From JANQPX01 sp965222015 (GTDB lineage: Bacteria > Pseudomonadota > Alphaproteobacteria > Geminicoccales > Geminicoccaceae): DNA of 64,000 nucleotides. Shown here piece after piece: positions 8,627-17,064 of this stretch. Position 1 is the first letter of the stretch. The number at the start of each line of letters is the position of its first letter. The translations under genes and the position numbers were made by a program. The notes below the pieces were generated by a model, which saw only the letters and a list, made by a program, of their open reading frames with translations, searched no databases and was not told where the DNA came from. The DNA lies in NCBI GenBank assembly GCA_965222015.1, contig CBDCTL010000012.1, forward strand, positions 124,001 through 188,000, in the 5' to 3' direction.

Positions 8627-9309
8627 GCCAGGTGGTCATGGCCAGGATCGGGGCCTGCGTGTTCGACGCCTATGGCACGCTGTTCGACGTGCATTCGGCG
8701 GTCGCCCGGCTTCGCGCCGATGTCGGACCGAAGGCGGATCAGCTGTCGCAGATCTGGCGCACCAAGCAGCTCGAATACACCTGGCTGCGGTCGCTGATGG
8801 GCGAATATCGGGATTTCTGGCAGCTCACCGGCGACGCCCTCGACTATGCGCTCGCGCAGACCGGCGTCGGCCCGGCCGCGATCCGCGATCGCCTGATGGA
8901 CGCCTATCTCGGCCTTGACGCCTATCCCGAGGTGCCGGCGATGCTCGGCCGTCTGAAGGCCGCCGGCCTGAAGACCGCGATCCTCTCCAACGGCGAACCG
9001 AACATGCTGGAGGCGGCCGTCAAGGCCGCAGGCCTCGCCAACCTCCTGGACCACGTGCTGTCGGTGGACGGCCTTCGGATCTACAAGCCGCATCCGACGG
9101 TCTATCAGCTCGCCGTCGACCGGCTGGGCGTCAGGCCGGACGCGATCGCGTTTCAGTCCTCGAACGCCTGGGACGTGCATGGCGCGTCGGTGTTCGGCTT
9201 TCGCCCGGTCTGGATCAACCGTTTCGGCGCGCCGGCCGAACGCCTGCCCGGAAAAGCCGAGCACGAGATGACCGATCTCACCGGCCTGCCCGGCCTGCTC
9301 GGCGTTTGA
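8623..9309 (+). CDS. L-2-haloacid dehalogenase type II (HAD family)
   Basis: This 228-residue HAD-superfamily hydrolase has the haloacid-dehalogenase type II signature: nucleophile aspartate in FDAYGTLFDVHS near residue 14, the motif SNGEPNML, the lysine in IYKPHPTVYQLA, and the C-terminal FQSSNAWDVHGASVFGF. It would hydrolyse short-chain 2-haloacids or related substrates in the cytoplasm. The first possible start is a GTG at 8623 overlapping the transglycosylase stop codon; an ATG at 8638 (MARIGACVFD) is equally plausible. It ends 32 bp before the next gene on the same strand. Confidence 0.88.
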   Translation: MSQVVMARIGACVFDAYGTLFDVHSAVARLRADVGPKADQLSQIWRTKQLEYTWLRSLMGEYRDFWQLTGDALDYALAQTGVGPAAIRDRLMDAYLGLDAYPEVPAMLGRLKAAGLKTAILSNGEPNMLEAAVKAAGLANLLDHVLSVDGLRIYKPHPTVYQLAVDRLGVRPDAIAFQSSNAWDVHGASVFGFRPVWINRFGAPAERLPGKAEHEMTDLTGLPGLLGV

Positions 9310-9341
9310 GACGCGGGCCGCATTTCCGGAGGGAGTGACCA

Positions 9342-10337
9342 ATGTCATCCGTCGACGACCTTCCGACCTTCGCCGACGTGGAGGCGGCGGCGGCGCGCCT
9401 GGAGGGTATCGCCAGACGCACGCCGCTTCTCGAATCCGATCTCCTGAACGACCGCGTCGGCGGCCGTCTGCTGGTCAAGGCTGAGCCGCTGCAGCGGACC
9501 GGATCGTTCAAATTCCGCGGCGCCTACAACGCGATCAGCCGGGTGGTCGAGCGGGACGGCAAGCGCCCCGTCGTCGCCTTCTCCTCCGGCAATCATGCCC
9601 AGGGCGTGGCGCTCGCGGCGAAGCTTCTGGGCGTGCCCGCGACCATCGTCATGCCGTCCGACGCACCTTTGATCAAGCAGCGCAACACGCGCGCCTACGG
9701 CGCGGATCTCCGTCTCATGGATCGCTACCGCGAAAGCCGCGAGGAGATCGGCGCCGAGATCGCACGGACCACCGGGGCGGCGCTGATCAATCCCTACGAC
9801 GATCCGGCCATCGTCTCCGGGCAGGGCACGGTCGGCCTCGAAATCGGCGAGCAGGCGGAGGAACTCGGCGCAACGCTCGATACGGTGCTGATCTGCTGCG
9901 GTGGCGGCGGGCTGACCGCGGGGTCGTCTTTGGCGCTCAAGGAGAGGAACCCGGATCTTCCGATCCATGCGGTCGAACCCGAGGGCTATGACGACACCAA
10001 GCGGTCGCTCGAAGCGGGCGAACGGCGGTCGATCGAGCTCGGGACGCCGACGCTTTGCGATGCGCTTCTCGCGACGACGCCCGGCGAACTCACCTTCGCG
10101 ATCAACAAGAGCCTCGGGGTGCGGGGCCTGACGATCACGGATGACGAGGCCCTGGACGCGATGGCCGTCGCGTTCGAAACACTGAAGCTGGTGCTCGAAC
10201 CCGGCGGCGCCGCTGCCCTGGCCGCCGCGCTGTCCGGCCGCATCGAGACGAAAGGCCGGACCGTCGCAGTGGTCGCATCAGGCGGCAATGTCGATCCGGC
10301 CACATTTGCGCGAGCGCTCGAGCGGCGTTCGACCTGA
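9342..10337 (+). CDS. PLP-dependent threonine/serine dehydratase-like enzyme
   Basis: This 331-residue fold-type II PLP enzyme resembles catabolic threonine/serine ammonia-lyases and serine racemase or threo-3-hydroxyaspartate lyase. The cofactor lysine is in SFKFRGAYNAI near residue 56. The glycine-rich phosphate loop is CCGGGGLTAG, and SSGNHAQGVALAA is present. There is no C-terminal ACT domain, so it is the short unregulated type rather than biosynthetic IlvA. A GGAGGGAG site precedes the ATG. The exact substrate among threonine, serine and hydroxyaspartate is not decidable here. Confidence 0.82.
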   Translation: MSSVDDLPTFADVEAAAARLEGIARRTPLLESDLLNDRVGGRLLVKAEPLQRTGSFKFRGAYNAISRVVERDGKRPVVAFSSGNHAQGVALAAKLLGVPATIVMPSDAPLIKQRNTRAYGADLRLMDRYRESREEIGAEIARTTGAALINPYDDPAIVSGQGTVGLEIGEQAEELGATLDTVLICCGGGGLTAGSSLALKERNPDLPIHAVEPEGYDDTKRSLEAGERRSIELGTPTLCDALLATTPGELTFAINKSLGVRGLTITDDEALDAMAVAFETLKLVLEPGGAAALAAALSGRIETKGRTVAVVASGGNVDPATFARALERRST

Positions 10338-10412
10338 CCCCTTGCCGTCGCCGCCTGCCCGGCGTATCCGACCTGTGGACGACCACCTGTCGAACATCTG
10401 GGGAGGATACCG

Positions 10413-11330
10413 ATGAAAACGGCCGGCCTGCTGCTGATCCTGATCGTGATCGCCGGTCTCGCCTGGCTGTTCGTTCCCTGGCACGGCGAAGCACCCGAGA
10501 TCGACACCGTCGGCGATCCGAAGCGCGGCGAATATGTGCTGGCCATGGGCGGCTGCGTCGCCTGCCACACCGACGAGAAAGGGGGCGGCGCTTTCCTGGC
10601 GGGCGGCCGGGCGCTTGCGACGCCGTTCGGCACCTTCCATTCGCCCAACATCACGCCCGACCCCGAGACCGGCATCGGCGGCTGGACCACCGGCGAATTC
10701 GTGCGCGCGATGCGCGAAGGGATCTCGCCGGACGGCCTCCACTACTATCCGTCCTTCCCCTACCCCTCCTATGCGAAGATGACCGAGCAGGACGTGGTCG
10801 ACCTCAAGGCCTATCTCGACACGGTCGAGCCGGTCAACGCTCCGTTCGAAGGCCACGAGCTCGGCTTTCCCTTCAACATCCGCGCGAGCCTCGCCGGTTG
10901 GAAGCTGTTGTTTTTCGACGAAGCGTCGTTCCAGCCGGATCCGGAAAAATCCGAGAGCTGGAACCGGGGCGCCTATCTCGTCCGCGGTCCCGGTCATTGC
11001 GGCGAGTGCCACACGCCTAGAAACCTCCTGGGCGGCCCCGAGGACGACCGCTATCTTGCCGGCAACCCGGTCGGCGCCGAAGGCAAGGCGACCCCCAACA
11101 TCACGCCCCACGATACCGGCATCGGCGACTGGAGCGCCAATGACATCGCATTCTCGCTGGAGAGCGGTCTCAAGCCCGACTATGACAGCTTCGGCGCCGG
11201 CATGGGCGAGGTCGTGGACGACGCCACCAGCAAGCTGACCGCCGAGGACCGTGATGCGATCGCCGAGTTTCTTTTGTCCCTGCCGCCGGTGGAGAGTGAG
11301 GTGAAGAAGGAGGAGACGAGCGCGGACTGA
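10413..11330 (+). CDS. Membrane-anchored diheme cytochrome c
   Basis: This 305-residue protein has an N-terminal hydrophobic segment (residues 4-22, LLLILIVIAGLAWLF) that acts as a signal anchor. It is followed by two c-type haem domains with CVACH near residue 48 and CGECH near residue 197. It resembles the cytochrome subunits that take electrons from periplasmic dehydrogenases such as membrane alcohol or aldehyde dehydrogenases, but no partner dehydrogenase gene is adjacent. The tail is rich in E and K. A strong GGGGAGGA site sits just ahead of the start codon. Confidence 0.88.
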   Translation: MKTAGLLLILIVIAGLAWLFVPWHGEAPEIDTVGDPKRGEYVLAMGGCVACHTDEKGGGAFLAGGRALATPFGTFHSPNITPDPETGIGGWTTGEFVRAMREGISPDGLHYYPSFPYPSYAKMTEQDVVDLKAYLDTVEPVNAPFEGHELGFPFNIRASLAGWKLLFFDEASFQPDPEKSESWNRGAYLVRGPGHCGECHTPRNLLGGPEDDRYLAGNPVGAEGKATPNITPHDTGIGDWSANDIAFSLESGLKPDYDSFGAGMGEVVDDATSKLTAEDRDAIAEFLLSLPPVESEVKKEETSAD

Positions 11331-11348
11331 GCAGGCAGGACGCCGCCA

Positions 11349-11440
11349 GACCTCGCAAGTCGACGCCTGATCCCGCGGGTCAACGCTTGACCTCGCAGGT
11401 CAACGCTTGACCCCGCAGGTCAACGTTTGACCTCGCAGGC
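11349..11440. repeat. Four tandem 20-bp repeats downstream of the liv operon
   Basis: Four degenerate 20-bp units start at 11349, 11369, 11389 and 11409, with a partial fifth to about 11440. The consensus is GACCTCGCAGGTCAACGCTT. The last units overlap the final codons and stop codon of livF. The repeat lies between the converging cytochrome c and livF genes. Confidence 0.8.
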
Positions 11441-12079
11441 GCCGCGTTCGATCACGTAGGTGACGTCGGCGATTTCCTCGATCAACGCGGGATTGCTCTC
11501 GGTCACGATCAGGGTGACGTCGGCATAGCGCTCGCGCAGCGCCTTCAGCGCCTGGGCATAGCGGCCGGCGAGCGCCGGCGCCAGACCCTGGAAGGGTTCG
11601 TCGAGCAGCACGAGCTTCGTCCCGATCATGAGCGCGCGGCCGAGCGCGATCATCTTGCCCTGACCGCCGCTGACCGAGCCCGCGGGGCGGTCCTTCATCT
11701 CGGCGAGTTCGGGCAGGACCTCGTAGATCGTCGCCATCCGCCGGTCGATCTCCGCGGCGTCCAGCCGCGCGACCTCGCCAGGCAGGCGGATATTGTCCTC
11801 GACATTGAAGCTCGCGAACAGCCGCCGGTCCTCCGGTGCGTAGCCGATGCCGAGGCCAGGGCGTCCGTGCGGCGGGACGGTGTCGAGCCGCAGCTCGCCC
11901 AGATGGATGCTGCCGGACATCAGCGGCAGGAAGCCCATGATGGTGCGCAGCGTGGTCGTCTTGCCGGCGCCGTTTCGCCCGATCAGCGCCGTGGTGCTGC
12001 CGGCGGGCAGGTCGAGATCGACGCCGCGCAGGACATGCACCCCTTCGATATGGACGTCGACGCCGACAAGCCTGAGCAT
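11420..12079 (-). CDS. livF: Branched-chain amino acid-type ABC transporter ATPase (LivF)
   Basis: This 219-residue ATPase has Walker A GRNGAGKT near residue 36, a signature VSGGQGKMIALGRALM, Walker B LVLLDEPFQGLAP and a terminal H-loop position occupied by SNP (VTESNPALIEE), as in some LivF proteins where histidine is replaced. It pairs with LivG to power import. It is the last gene of livH-livM-livG-livF, 3 bp after livG. The signature lacks the usual run of glutamines (GQQQ). The 3' end has been invaded by, or built from, a 20-bp tandem repeat. Confidence 0.88.
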   Translation of the reverse strand: MLRLVGVDVHIEGVHVLRGVDLDLPAGSTTALIGRNGAGKTTTLRTIMGFLPLMSGSIHLGELRLDTVPPHGRPGLGIGYAPEDRRLFASFNVEDNIRLPGEVARLDAAEIDRRMATIYEVLPELAEMKDRPAGSVSGGQGKMIALGRALMIGTKLVLLDEPFQGLAPALAGRYAQALKALRERYADVTLIVTESNPALIEEIADVTYVIERGACEVKR

Positions 12080-12082
12080 CGC

Positions 12083-12883
12083 TCAGACCCCGATCACGTC
12101 GCGGCGGACGTCGGCGTCGTTCAGGACGTCGTCGACGGTTCCGATCTTCTGGATCCGGCCGCCGTTCCAGACCGCCACCCGGTCGGCGTAACGCTCCACC
12201 ACCTCCATGTCGTGCTCGACGAAGACGGCGGTGACGTCCCGCTGCGCCAGGGCGTTGATCAGCACCTCCATGATCTCGAATTTTTCCGCCGAGGCGACGC
12301 CGCTGGTGGGCTCGTCCATGAACAGGAGCCGCGGCCGAAGCGCAAGCGCAAGCGCGATGTCGATGAGTTTTCGCGTCCCTTCGGGAAGTTCGCCGGTGAT
12401 CTGGTCCGCGGTGTCGGCGACGCCGAGCAGGTCGAGCAGCGCGATCATGTCCCGGCGCGCGTCGATCCGCGCCATCGGAACGAACGGATTCCAGATCCGG
12501 TCCCTCGCCGAAGCGGCGATCAGCATGTTCTCGAGTGCCGTGTGCTCGAGGAAAAGCTGCGGGATCTGGAACGCGCGCGCGATGCCGAGGCGCGTGATCG
12601 CGCGCGGTGAGCGCTTCGTGATGTCCCGATCTTCGAACAGCACCCTTCCTGTGGTCGGCTTCAGATAGCCGGTGCAGATATTCAAGAACGTGGTCTTGCC
12701 GGCGCCGTTCGGGCCGATGATCGCCAGATTCTCGCCCTCCAGGATCTCGATATCGACCCCATCGGCGGCAACCACCCCGCCGAAGCGAATCTGAATGCCC
12801 TCACAAACAAGCAGGCGGCGGGCGGCGGCCCGCGGCGGTGACTTGCCTGAGACTGGCTCGGCGGGGTGGTGCGAGGCGGTCAT
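12083..12883 (-). CDS. livG: Branched-chain amino acid-type ABC transporter ATPase (LivG)
   Basis: This 266-residue ATPase has Walker A GPNGAGKT near residue 58, the signature region LPEGTRKLIDIALALALRP, Walker B LLFMDEPTSG and the H-loop VFVEHDMEVV. The signature LPEGTRK is altered from the usual LSGGQQR form, a change seen in several LivG-like proteins. The N-terminal 25 residues are an extra charged leader. It overlaps livM by 4 bp (ATGA), showing translational coupling. Confidence 0.88.
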   Translation of the reverse strand: MTASHHPAEPVSGKSPPRAAARRLLVCEGIQIRFGGVVAADGVDIEILEGENLAIIGPNGAGKTTFLNICTGYLKPTTGRVLFEDRDITKRSPRAITRLGIARAFQIPQLFLEHTALENMLIAASARDRIWNPFVPMARIDARRDMIALLDLLGVADTADQITGELPEGTRKLIDIALALALRPRLLFMDEPTSGVASAEKFEIMEVLINALAQRDVTAVFVEHDMEVVERYADRVAVWNGGRIQKIGTVDDVLNDADVRRDVIGV

Positions 12884-13869
12884 GGGTCGGTGGCTCGCTC
12901 GGGGCGTTCGGTGGCGGTGCGCGCGCCGGATCTCGGCATGAGGCTGTCATACAGCCCGACCAGGCCGCGAGGCGCGAACAGGATCACCAGGAGCAGGACC
13001 ACGCCCAGCACCATCTGCCAGATGTCGGCGGCGAAGGCGGCGGCGTAGGTGCGCACGAGCTCGTAGACCAAAGAGCCGGCGAAAGCGCCGATCACATGGC
13101 CGCTGCCGCCGAGCACGGCGATGAACACGAACTCGCCCGATCGGATCCAATAGCCGTATTCCGGGGTCACCAGCCCCTGGATCGCGGCCAGCAGCACGCC
13201 GCCGGTGCCGGCGAGCACGGCTGAGATGACATAGCCGATCAGCAGCACCTTTCGCGCGGAGAGGCCGAGATATTCGAGCCTCGTTTCGTTGGTCTTGATC
13301 GCGGCGAGCGCCTGACCCATGGGCGAGGCGAGATAGCGCTGCACGAAGACCGCCGAGGCGATGGCGATCAGGAGCGTCAGATAGAACAGGGTGTATTCGT
13401 AGGCGCTGCGCTCCATCACGATGCCGAGCACGGTCGGCCGGGCGACGCGCATGCCGTCCGAGCCGCCGGTGATGTGGAAGAATTTTTCCAGGATCGAATA
13501 GAGCACCATGGAGAAGGCGAGGTTCAGCATGCCGAAGAAAATGTAGCGATAGCCGACCACGAAAAAGCCGATCACCAGACCGAACACGACCGCGCAGACG
13601 ATCCCGGCCAGCAGGAGCAGAAAAAGCTCGCCGCCGCCGGTAGCCGCGCCGAGAAAGGCGGCGGCGTAAGCGCTGGCGGCGAAGAACATGGCGTGGCCGA
13701 AGGAGACCTGGCCGGCGCGCAGCAGCACCACGATGCCGAGCACGGCGAGCCCCTTGGCGATCGCGATGGTGAGCACGATCTTGGACCAGGGTGCCAAGAC
13801 GGGCATGGCCGCGATCAGGATGATCGCCAGAACAGGCAGGAGGGCGCGAAGCGTTCGGCCGGACGTCAT
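12880..13869 (-). CDS. livM: Branched-chain amino acid-type ABC permease (LivM)
   Basis: This 329-residue integral membrane protein has about nine hydrophobic segments and the LivM signature GQVSFGHAMFFAASAYAAA near residue 52, plus the EAA-like loop KTNETRLEYLGLS. It forms the import channel with LivH. The start at 13869 overlaps the livH stop by 4 bp (ATGA). The C-terminus is a polar tail (MPRSGARTATERPERATDP). Confidence 0.9.
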   Translation of the reverse strand: MTSGRTLRALLPVLAIILIAAMPVLAPWSKIVLTIAIAKGLAVLGIVVLLRAGQVSFGHAMFFAASAYAAAFLGAATGGGELFLLLLAGIVCAVVFGLVIGFFVVGYRYIFFGMLNLAFSMVLYSILEKFFHITGGSDGMRVARPTVLGIVMERSAYEYTLFYLTLLIAIASAVFVQRYLASPMGQALAAIKTNETRLEYLGLSARKVLLIGYVISAVLAGTGGVLLAAIQGLVTPEYGYWIRSGEFVFIAVLGGSGHVIGAFAGSLVYELVRTYAAAFAADIWQMVLGVVLLLVILFAPRGLVGLYDSLMPRSGARTATERPERATDP

Positions 13870-14774
13870 CAGATCCGCCGCCGTTCGGTCACGCCGAACA
13901 AGCCTTCCGGCCGGATCAGCAGCACCAGCACCATCACCAGATAGGGCACCAGCACCTCCAGCTCCGGCATGAGATAGACCGCGAGCGAGCGTCCGAGCCC
14001 GATCATCAGAGCGGCGAGGGCAGCACCTTCCACCTGCCCGAGCCCGGCGGTCGCGACCACGGCGAAGGAGAGCACGATCATCTCCGCACCCATGCCGGGG
14101 ATCAGCGAGGTGGTCGGCGAGGCGAGCGCGCCGCCAAGCGCCGCGAAGGTCGCGCCCAGCACGAAGGTGACGAGATAGACCCGGCCGGCGTCGATGCCGA
14201 TCGCGGTCGCCATCTCCCGATCCTCGGTGACGGCGGAGATCAGCCGTCCGGTGCGGGTGGATCTGAGAAACCAGCGAAGGCCGATCAGGATCAGAAGCGC
14301 GGTGATCGGCAGGAGGATGATCTGATAGGACGTATAAAAAATTCCGAAGACCGAGACGTTGCCGAGCAGGCGAAGCGGCTCTGCCGCGAACCAGGGCTGC
14401 ACGCCCCAGACCAGGCGCTGCACGTCCTCGAGGATCATGAAGACCGCGAAGGTCACGAGCAGCTGCAGCACCTCCTCCCGGACATAGATGCGCTTCAGTA
14501 GGAGATGCTCGATCAGCCCGCCGAGGATCCCGCCGACCAGAACCGCGGCCAGAATCAGGGCCGGGAAGGTCAGCCAGGGGCTGAGCCCGGCGCCGACGAT
14601 CGCGAGGCCGAAACTGGCGGCGGTATAGGCGCCGATCGCATAGAAGCTGCCATGGGCGACGTTCAGGATGCGCAGCACGCCGAAGATCAGCGTGAGGCCG
14701 ACCGCGACCATGAAGATCAGCGCCGCATAGGCGATGCCGTCCAGTGCTGCGAGACCGATCAGCTGCGCGGACAT
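13869..14774 (-). CDS. livH: Branched-chain amino acid-type ABC permease (LivH)
   Basis: This 301-residue membrane permease has about eight hydrophobic segments, the LivH signature LRILNVAHGSFYAIGAY near residue 32 and the cytoplasmic loop VTEDREMATAIGID. It is the first gene of a four-gene coupled operon. The solute-binding gene lies about 820 bp upstream on the same strand, separated by a repeat-rich region, so it may have its own promoter. Confidence 0.9.
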   Translation of the reverse strand: MSAQLIGLAALDGIAYAALIFMVAVGLTLIFGVLRILNVAHGSFYAIGAYTAASFGLAIVGAGLSPWLTFPALILAAVLVGGILGGLIEHLLLKRIYVREEVLQLLVTFAVFMILEDVQRLVWGVQPWFAAEPLRLLGNVSVFGIFYTSYQIILLPITALLILIGLRWFLRSTRTGRLISAVTEDREMATAIGIDAGRVYLVTFVLGATFAALGGALASPTTSLIPGMGAEMIVLSFAVVATAGLGQVEGAALAALMIGLGRSLAVYLMPELEVLVPYLVMVLVLLIRPEGLFGVTERRRI

Positions 14775-14933
14775 GACGACGGCGCCACCGACCTGAGATC
14801 ACATGCCGACCCGGCCCGTCCTCGCCGACCAGGGTCCGGCGGCGATGCCGGGCCGGAGACGGCATCCACCGCCATCGTCGCCCTCCCTCCCCTCTTCATC
14901 GTTTCTGAACCCTTCGCCTGCAGACTGCTGGAC

Positions 14934-15010
14934 GGTCCATGCGACCCTGGGAATCCGCGCGCGCCAAGGACCGGAACTGCGATGGACGGACTCCCTGGAT
15001 CGCATGGACC
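14934..15010. repeat. Dispersed palindromic repeat, copy A
   Basis: Left arm 14934-14957 starts GGTCCATGCGACCCTGGGAA and right arm 14987-15010 is its near-perfect inverted complement, around a variable 29-base centre. The segment after the right arm, CGTCTTCATCGGTGGAGACTA followed closely by GGTTAACG, is also conserved with copy B. The same arms occur at 15187-15263 and 26865-26942. Confidence 0.85.
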
Positions 15011-15186
15011 GTCTTCATCGGTGGAGACTAGCCGCTGGACGTCGAGAAAAGGTTAACGCTGCGGCGATCTCGATCGAGCCCGGCCAAGCCGGCGACATCC
15101 GTGTCCGCACGAGCCTGCCGCTTCCCCTTCCCGTCATCGAGCGGCCTTTCATCCTTTCTCAACCCCGCCAGTGCATCCTGTTTCCT

Positions 15187-15263
15187 GGTCCATGCGACCC
15201 TGGGAATCCGCACGCGCCAAGGACCGGAACTGCGGTGGGCGGACTCGCAGTATCGCATGGACC
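15187..15263. repeat. Dispersed palindromic repeat, copy B
   Basis: Left arm 15187-15210 is identical to that of copy A over 24 bases. Right arm 15240-15263 differs from the perfect complement at a few central bases. Flanks on both sides match copy A, so the two copies may come from a local duplication of about 250 bp or from two insertions of the same element. Confidence 0.85.
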
Positions 15264-15595
15264 GTCTTCGTCGGTGGAGGCTAGCCCGCAAAGGTTGACG
15301 AAAGGTTACGACCCGGTGGGCAGATGTGATGATCCCGCTGCCGCGAAATGTGCACCGACGCTGCATCAAACGGCATCGCTCATGGCTGTGTCTGGCCACC
15401 ACATCGGTGACATCGTCGCCGACAGCGCAAGGTTCGCACCCTCCTTCGTCGATGAGCACCGCGATCGCCGACGCAGCCCGGTGCATCGTCAGCGCGCCGC
15501 TCGTGGCCGTGAATTCACCACACTGGCCTCTTGCGCTCTGCAACCTGTCCGACATGAAGCACGGTCCGCCGCGCCGGACCCAGGCAAGTCGAGGC

Positions 15596-16909
15596 TCAGC
15601 CCCCCGGGCTGTGGGCGAAGCTGTCGGCGGCGACGCCGTCGGCCCACTCCTGGGTGAGGGTCGACATCCATTCGGTGGAGATCTCGCCGACCGGGGTGGT
15701 GATGTCGTCGGCGTCGAAGATCATCATGTCGTCGAGGATCGCGAAGTCGTAGCCGTCGACATGGGCAGACGTGCCGAGGAGCTGGTCTTCCAGGCCCTGG
15801 CCGTCCTCGCGAAGCGTGACCTCGCGGCCGAGACCGGCGAAGGAGAGGCCGGCCATGGCGTCGACCACCTGCTCGCGCTCCGGCCATTCGCCGCCATTGG
15901 CTTCGATCGCCTTGTCATAGGCGCCCTGGAGAGCGGCAAGCGCCTGGCTCATGTGGAAGACCGGGTAGATCGGCCAGGCGCCTGTCTTCTCGTGGAACGC
16001 CTCGACGAAGGCGTCGTAATCGGCATCGCCGACCTTCTCCGGGTGCAGGAAGTAGTGATCACCGCGGCCGCCGACGATGTGACCGGGCTTCAGGTCCTTG
16101 CCCAGACGCTGCAGCGAGCTTTCGGCGAGCGGCAGGACGAAGGTGCTCTGATCGAGCAGGCCGCGCTGGGAGGACTGGCGGACGAAGGTGTCGAGATCGC
16201 CGCCCCAGGAGGTGGAGAGGATGACGTCGGGGGCGAGCGCCGACAGCCGGCTGATCTCGGTCGAATAGTCGGGTGCGCCGAATTTCGGAAAGAGTTCGGC
16301 CACCACCTCAACGTCCGGCTTCAATGCCTTGAGCGCAGTCGAAAAAATCTCCCAACTGTCCCGGCCCCAGGCGTAGTCCTGATTGACCACGGCGATGGTC
16401 TGGAAGTCGGGCCTGGTCTTCAGGAGATAAAGCACTGTCGCCAGCATTTCCGGGGCGGCGTTGGCCTGGGTGCGGAAGACGTAGCGGTAGTCGCCCTCCT
16501 CGAAGATGCGCTGGGTGCCGCAGTCCCACATGATGTTCAGCATCTTCAGGTCTTCGGCGAGCGGGGCGACCTTGTTGCAGTTGCCGGACGAGATCGAGGC
16601 GAACATGACGTCCACGTTCTCCTCCTCGACCAGCCGGCGATATTCGGTGAGCACATGCTCGCCGCCGGCGCCCTCGTCGACGAAGATCGCCGATACCGGC
16701 ACGCCGCCGATACCGCCCGCTTCGTTCATCTCCTCGATCATCATCTCGGCCGCAGCCTTGGCCGGCTCGCCGAAGACGGAGGCGGGGCCGGAGAGAAACG
16801 CGGTGATGCCGATCTTGAGCTCGGCCGGCTGTTCCGCCGCGAAAGCGGTCGAGCCTGCGAAAAGCAGCGCCGCCGCGGCACCGGTCATGCGTGTCATGAT
16901 CATCGTCAT
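15596..16909 (-). CDS. ABC transporter substrate-binding protein (LivK-like)
   Basis: This 437-residue periplasmic binding protein begins with a signal peptide (MTRMTGAAAALLFAGSTAFA, cleavage before AEQPAELKIG). The body matches the Leu/Ile/Val-binding family (PF13458): ITAFLSGPASVFGEP, MNEAGGIGGVPV, VDVMFASISSGNCNKVAPLAED. It would capture a ligand and feed the LivHMGF channel. The ATG at 16909 was chosen for the GGGGAGGA site just upstream. The gene is divergent from the CoA-transferase gene at 17065. Family members bind amino acids, amides, aromatic acids or other small carboxylates, so the ligand is open. Confidence 0.88.
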   Translation of the reverse strand: MTMIMTRMTGAAAALLFAGSTAFAAEQPAELKIGITAFLSGPASVFGEPAKAAAEMMIEEMNEAGGIGGVPVSAIFVDEGAGGEHVLTEYRRLVEEENVDVMFASISSGNCNKVAPLAEDLKMLNIMWDCGTQRIFEEGDYRYVFRTQANAAPEMLATVLYLLKTRPDFQTIAVVNQDYAWGRDSWEIFSTALKALKPDVEVVAELFPKFGAPDYSTEISRLSALAPDVILSTSWGGDLDTFVRQSSQRGLLDQSTFVLPLAESSLQRLGKDLKPGHIVGGRGDHYFLHPEKVGDADYDAFVEAFHEKTGAWPIYPVFHMSQALAALQGAYDKAIEANGGEWPEREQVVDAMAGLSFAGLGREVTLREDGQGLEDQLLGTSAHVDGYDFAILDDMMIFDADDITTPVGEISTEWMSTLTQEWADGVAADSFAHSPGG

Positions 16910-17064
16910 TCCTCCCCGGATTTTTTCCCATGTCCGGCCTGCGCCCATGCCCTGCGCTCGGGCATGGGGTCGCCGGTTTCTGGAAATAAGCTATCAGGGG
17001 ATGGTATGACGTCAAGAATGGCAAAGGCTGCCGGAGCGTCGCAGCGAAGCGGGGGAGGCCGTTC

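Larger units (their letters stand above)
14775..15595. other. Repeat-rich intergenic region between livH and its binding-protein gene
   Basis: I see no convincing gene in these 820 bp. They hold two copies of a dispersed palindromic repeat (annotated separately), and the similarity between the two copies extends about 50 bp to the left and 40 bp to the right of the palindromes. The rest is of ordinary base composition with overlapping open frames on both strands, none with a recognisable product. Confidence 0.6.

Noticed and set aside
11349..11440. CRISPR array
   Set aside because: Units are directly adjacent without spacers and no cas genes are near. It is a plain tandem repeat.
12880..14865. 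A single 661-residue minus-strand protein covering livM and livH
   Set aside because: Only the last 329 residues, from 13869, are LivM. The earlier part is livH in the wrong frame and is arginine-rich nonsense.
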